Assembly (NCBI RefSeq): GCF_032854445.1 | Contig: NC_088301.1 | Coordinates: 7,114,044-7,178,043 of the forward strand | DNA: 64,000 nt | DNA from: Liolophura sinensis | Taxonomy: Eukaryota > Mollusca > Polyplacophora > Chitonida > Chitonidae | Direction: 5' to 3' | Part shown: piece after piece, positions 63,485-64,000 of the stretch | Numbering within the stretch: position 1 is the first letter of the stretch | Layout: each line of letters starts with the position of its first letter | Notes under the pieces: model-generated | Databases searched by the model: none | What the model was told of the DNA's origin: nothing | The model's input: the letters and a program-made list of their open reading frames with translations, nothing else | Program-made: the position numbers and the translations under genes

Positions 63485-64000
63485 AAACTTTCATGAGCGT
63501 ATGCTAGAATTGATAAATGTATGCTTTGAACTATTTGCTCATGAAGACAATGGATTTTTCGTCATTGTGGCTGACAACATTTACTGCCACGGACAAGCAC
63601 AAATAACCGAATTCCCAAGAATCTATGCGTCGAAGGTCTTCCCAAGAAGGTGCTCGAGAACATGCAATCAGCGTAAATGATCTTTGACCTACTTTCTTAT
63701 TTTGGGGCCCATATTTCATTTGTTATTCTGTGTGTCCAAAAATAATGAGCACTATACGGTGAAATTTTACTCAAGAAATTACTTATTGGTCTCCTAGACC
63801 GTATTTTGGCTAACACGATCTACTTTCTCGGGTCAGAGTTCATATGTGGTTTGTTGCCATTAGGCCTATATCTTCAAATATATTGGATCAGATTTTTTTT
63901 AATGAAACTTCGTACGTGGATTCACTATTGCGGGTTCCCTGGTCATGCAGATTGGGATCAGGGCCAATGACCTTTGATCGACTTTCCCAGGTCTTAAGTT
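63485..64000. other. Host DNA at the window end; no gene recognised
   Basis: No open frame longer than about 60 codons and no recognisable repeat. Confidence 0.4.

Noticed and set aside
1-64000. CRISPR arrays, tRNA or rRNA genes
   Set aside because: Repeats present are tandem minisatellites or dispersed elements without spacer structure; no cloverleaf or rRNA core sequence was recognised.

Overview
The window is eukaryotic DNA, most likely from a mollusc or another lophotrochozoan. The evidence is spliced genes with GT-AG introns, GC-poor host DNA, SINE-type repeats whose 3' part I associate from memory with molluscan genomes, a tail of exons for an A1CF/RBM46/RBM47-type RNA-binding protein, and a Polinton/adintovirus-like invader. 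The species cannot be fixed from the sequence alone. No tRNA, rRNA or CRISPR array was seen.

Region 1 (1-24.7 kb) holds two decayed copies, P1 and P2, of one Polinton (Maverick)/adintovirus-like element. Both read mostly on the minus strand in the same order: adenain-like protease, major capsid protein, small basic core-like protein, penton, two conserved small proteins, FtsK/HerA-type packaging ATPase, small membrane protein, chromodomain integrase, then a spliced gene with a PC4-like domain. A protein-primed-type DNA polymerase B relic (plus strand, 12.1-14.5 kb) and a RING gene (minus strand, 10.7-11.7 kb) lie left of P2. Nearly every gene carries a frameshift, nonsense change or deletion. 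Only the P2 integrase is a long open frame with all catalytic residues.

Region 2 (24.7-28.4 kb) is host DNA full of repeats, with a broken reverse transcriptase relic.

Region 3 (28,388-46,978) is the main discovery. It is an 18.6-kb segment bounded by near-identical terminal inverted repeats of about 360 bp that begin AGTAGT like the ends of P1 and P2. A perfect 6-bp target duplication, AAGGAT, flanks it. Inside are the best-preserved PC4-like Polinton gene, several shuffled copies of a CCAAT-box promoter module, a zinc-finger exon, a 39-bp coding repeat, and a complete multi-exon A1CF/RBM46-like host gene (37.06-45.64 kb). All capsid, polymerase and integrase genes are absent. It reads as a non-autonomous Polinton derivative that carries a host germline-type RNA-binding gene. 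That gene lacks RRM2, and one 99-nt symmetric exon is amplified six-fold inside minisatellites built from its own 5' splice site.

Region 4 (47.0-64.0 kb) is host DNA with a 5.8-kb tandem duplication (47,668-53,462 and 53,463-62,259) that contains exons of an unrecognised minus-strand gene. The second copy is interrupted by a 3.13-kb DDE transposon with 29-bp inverted repeats and a 4-bp ATTT duplication (Sola-like); the first copy preserves the empty site.
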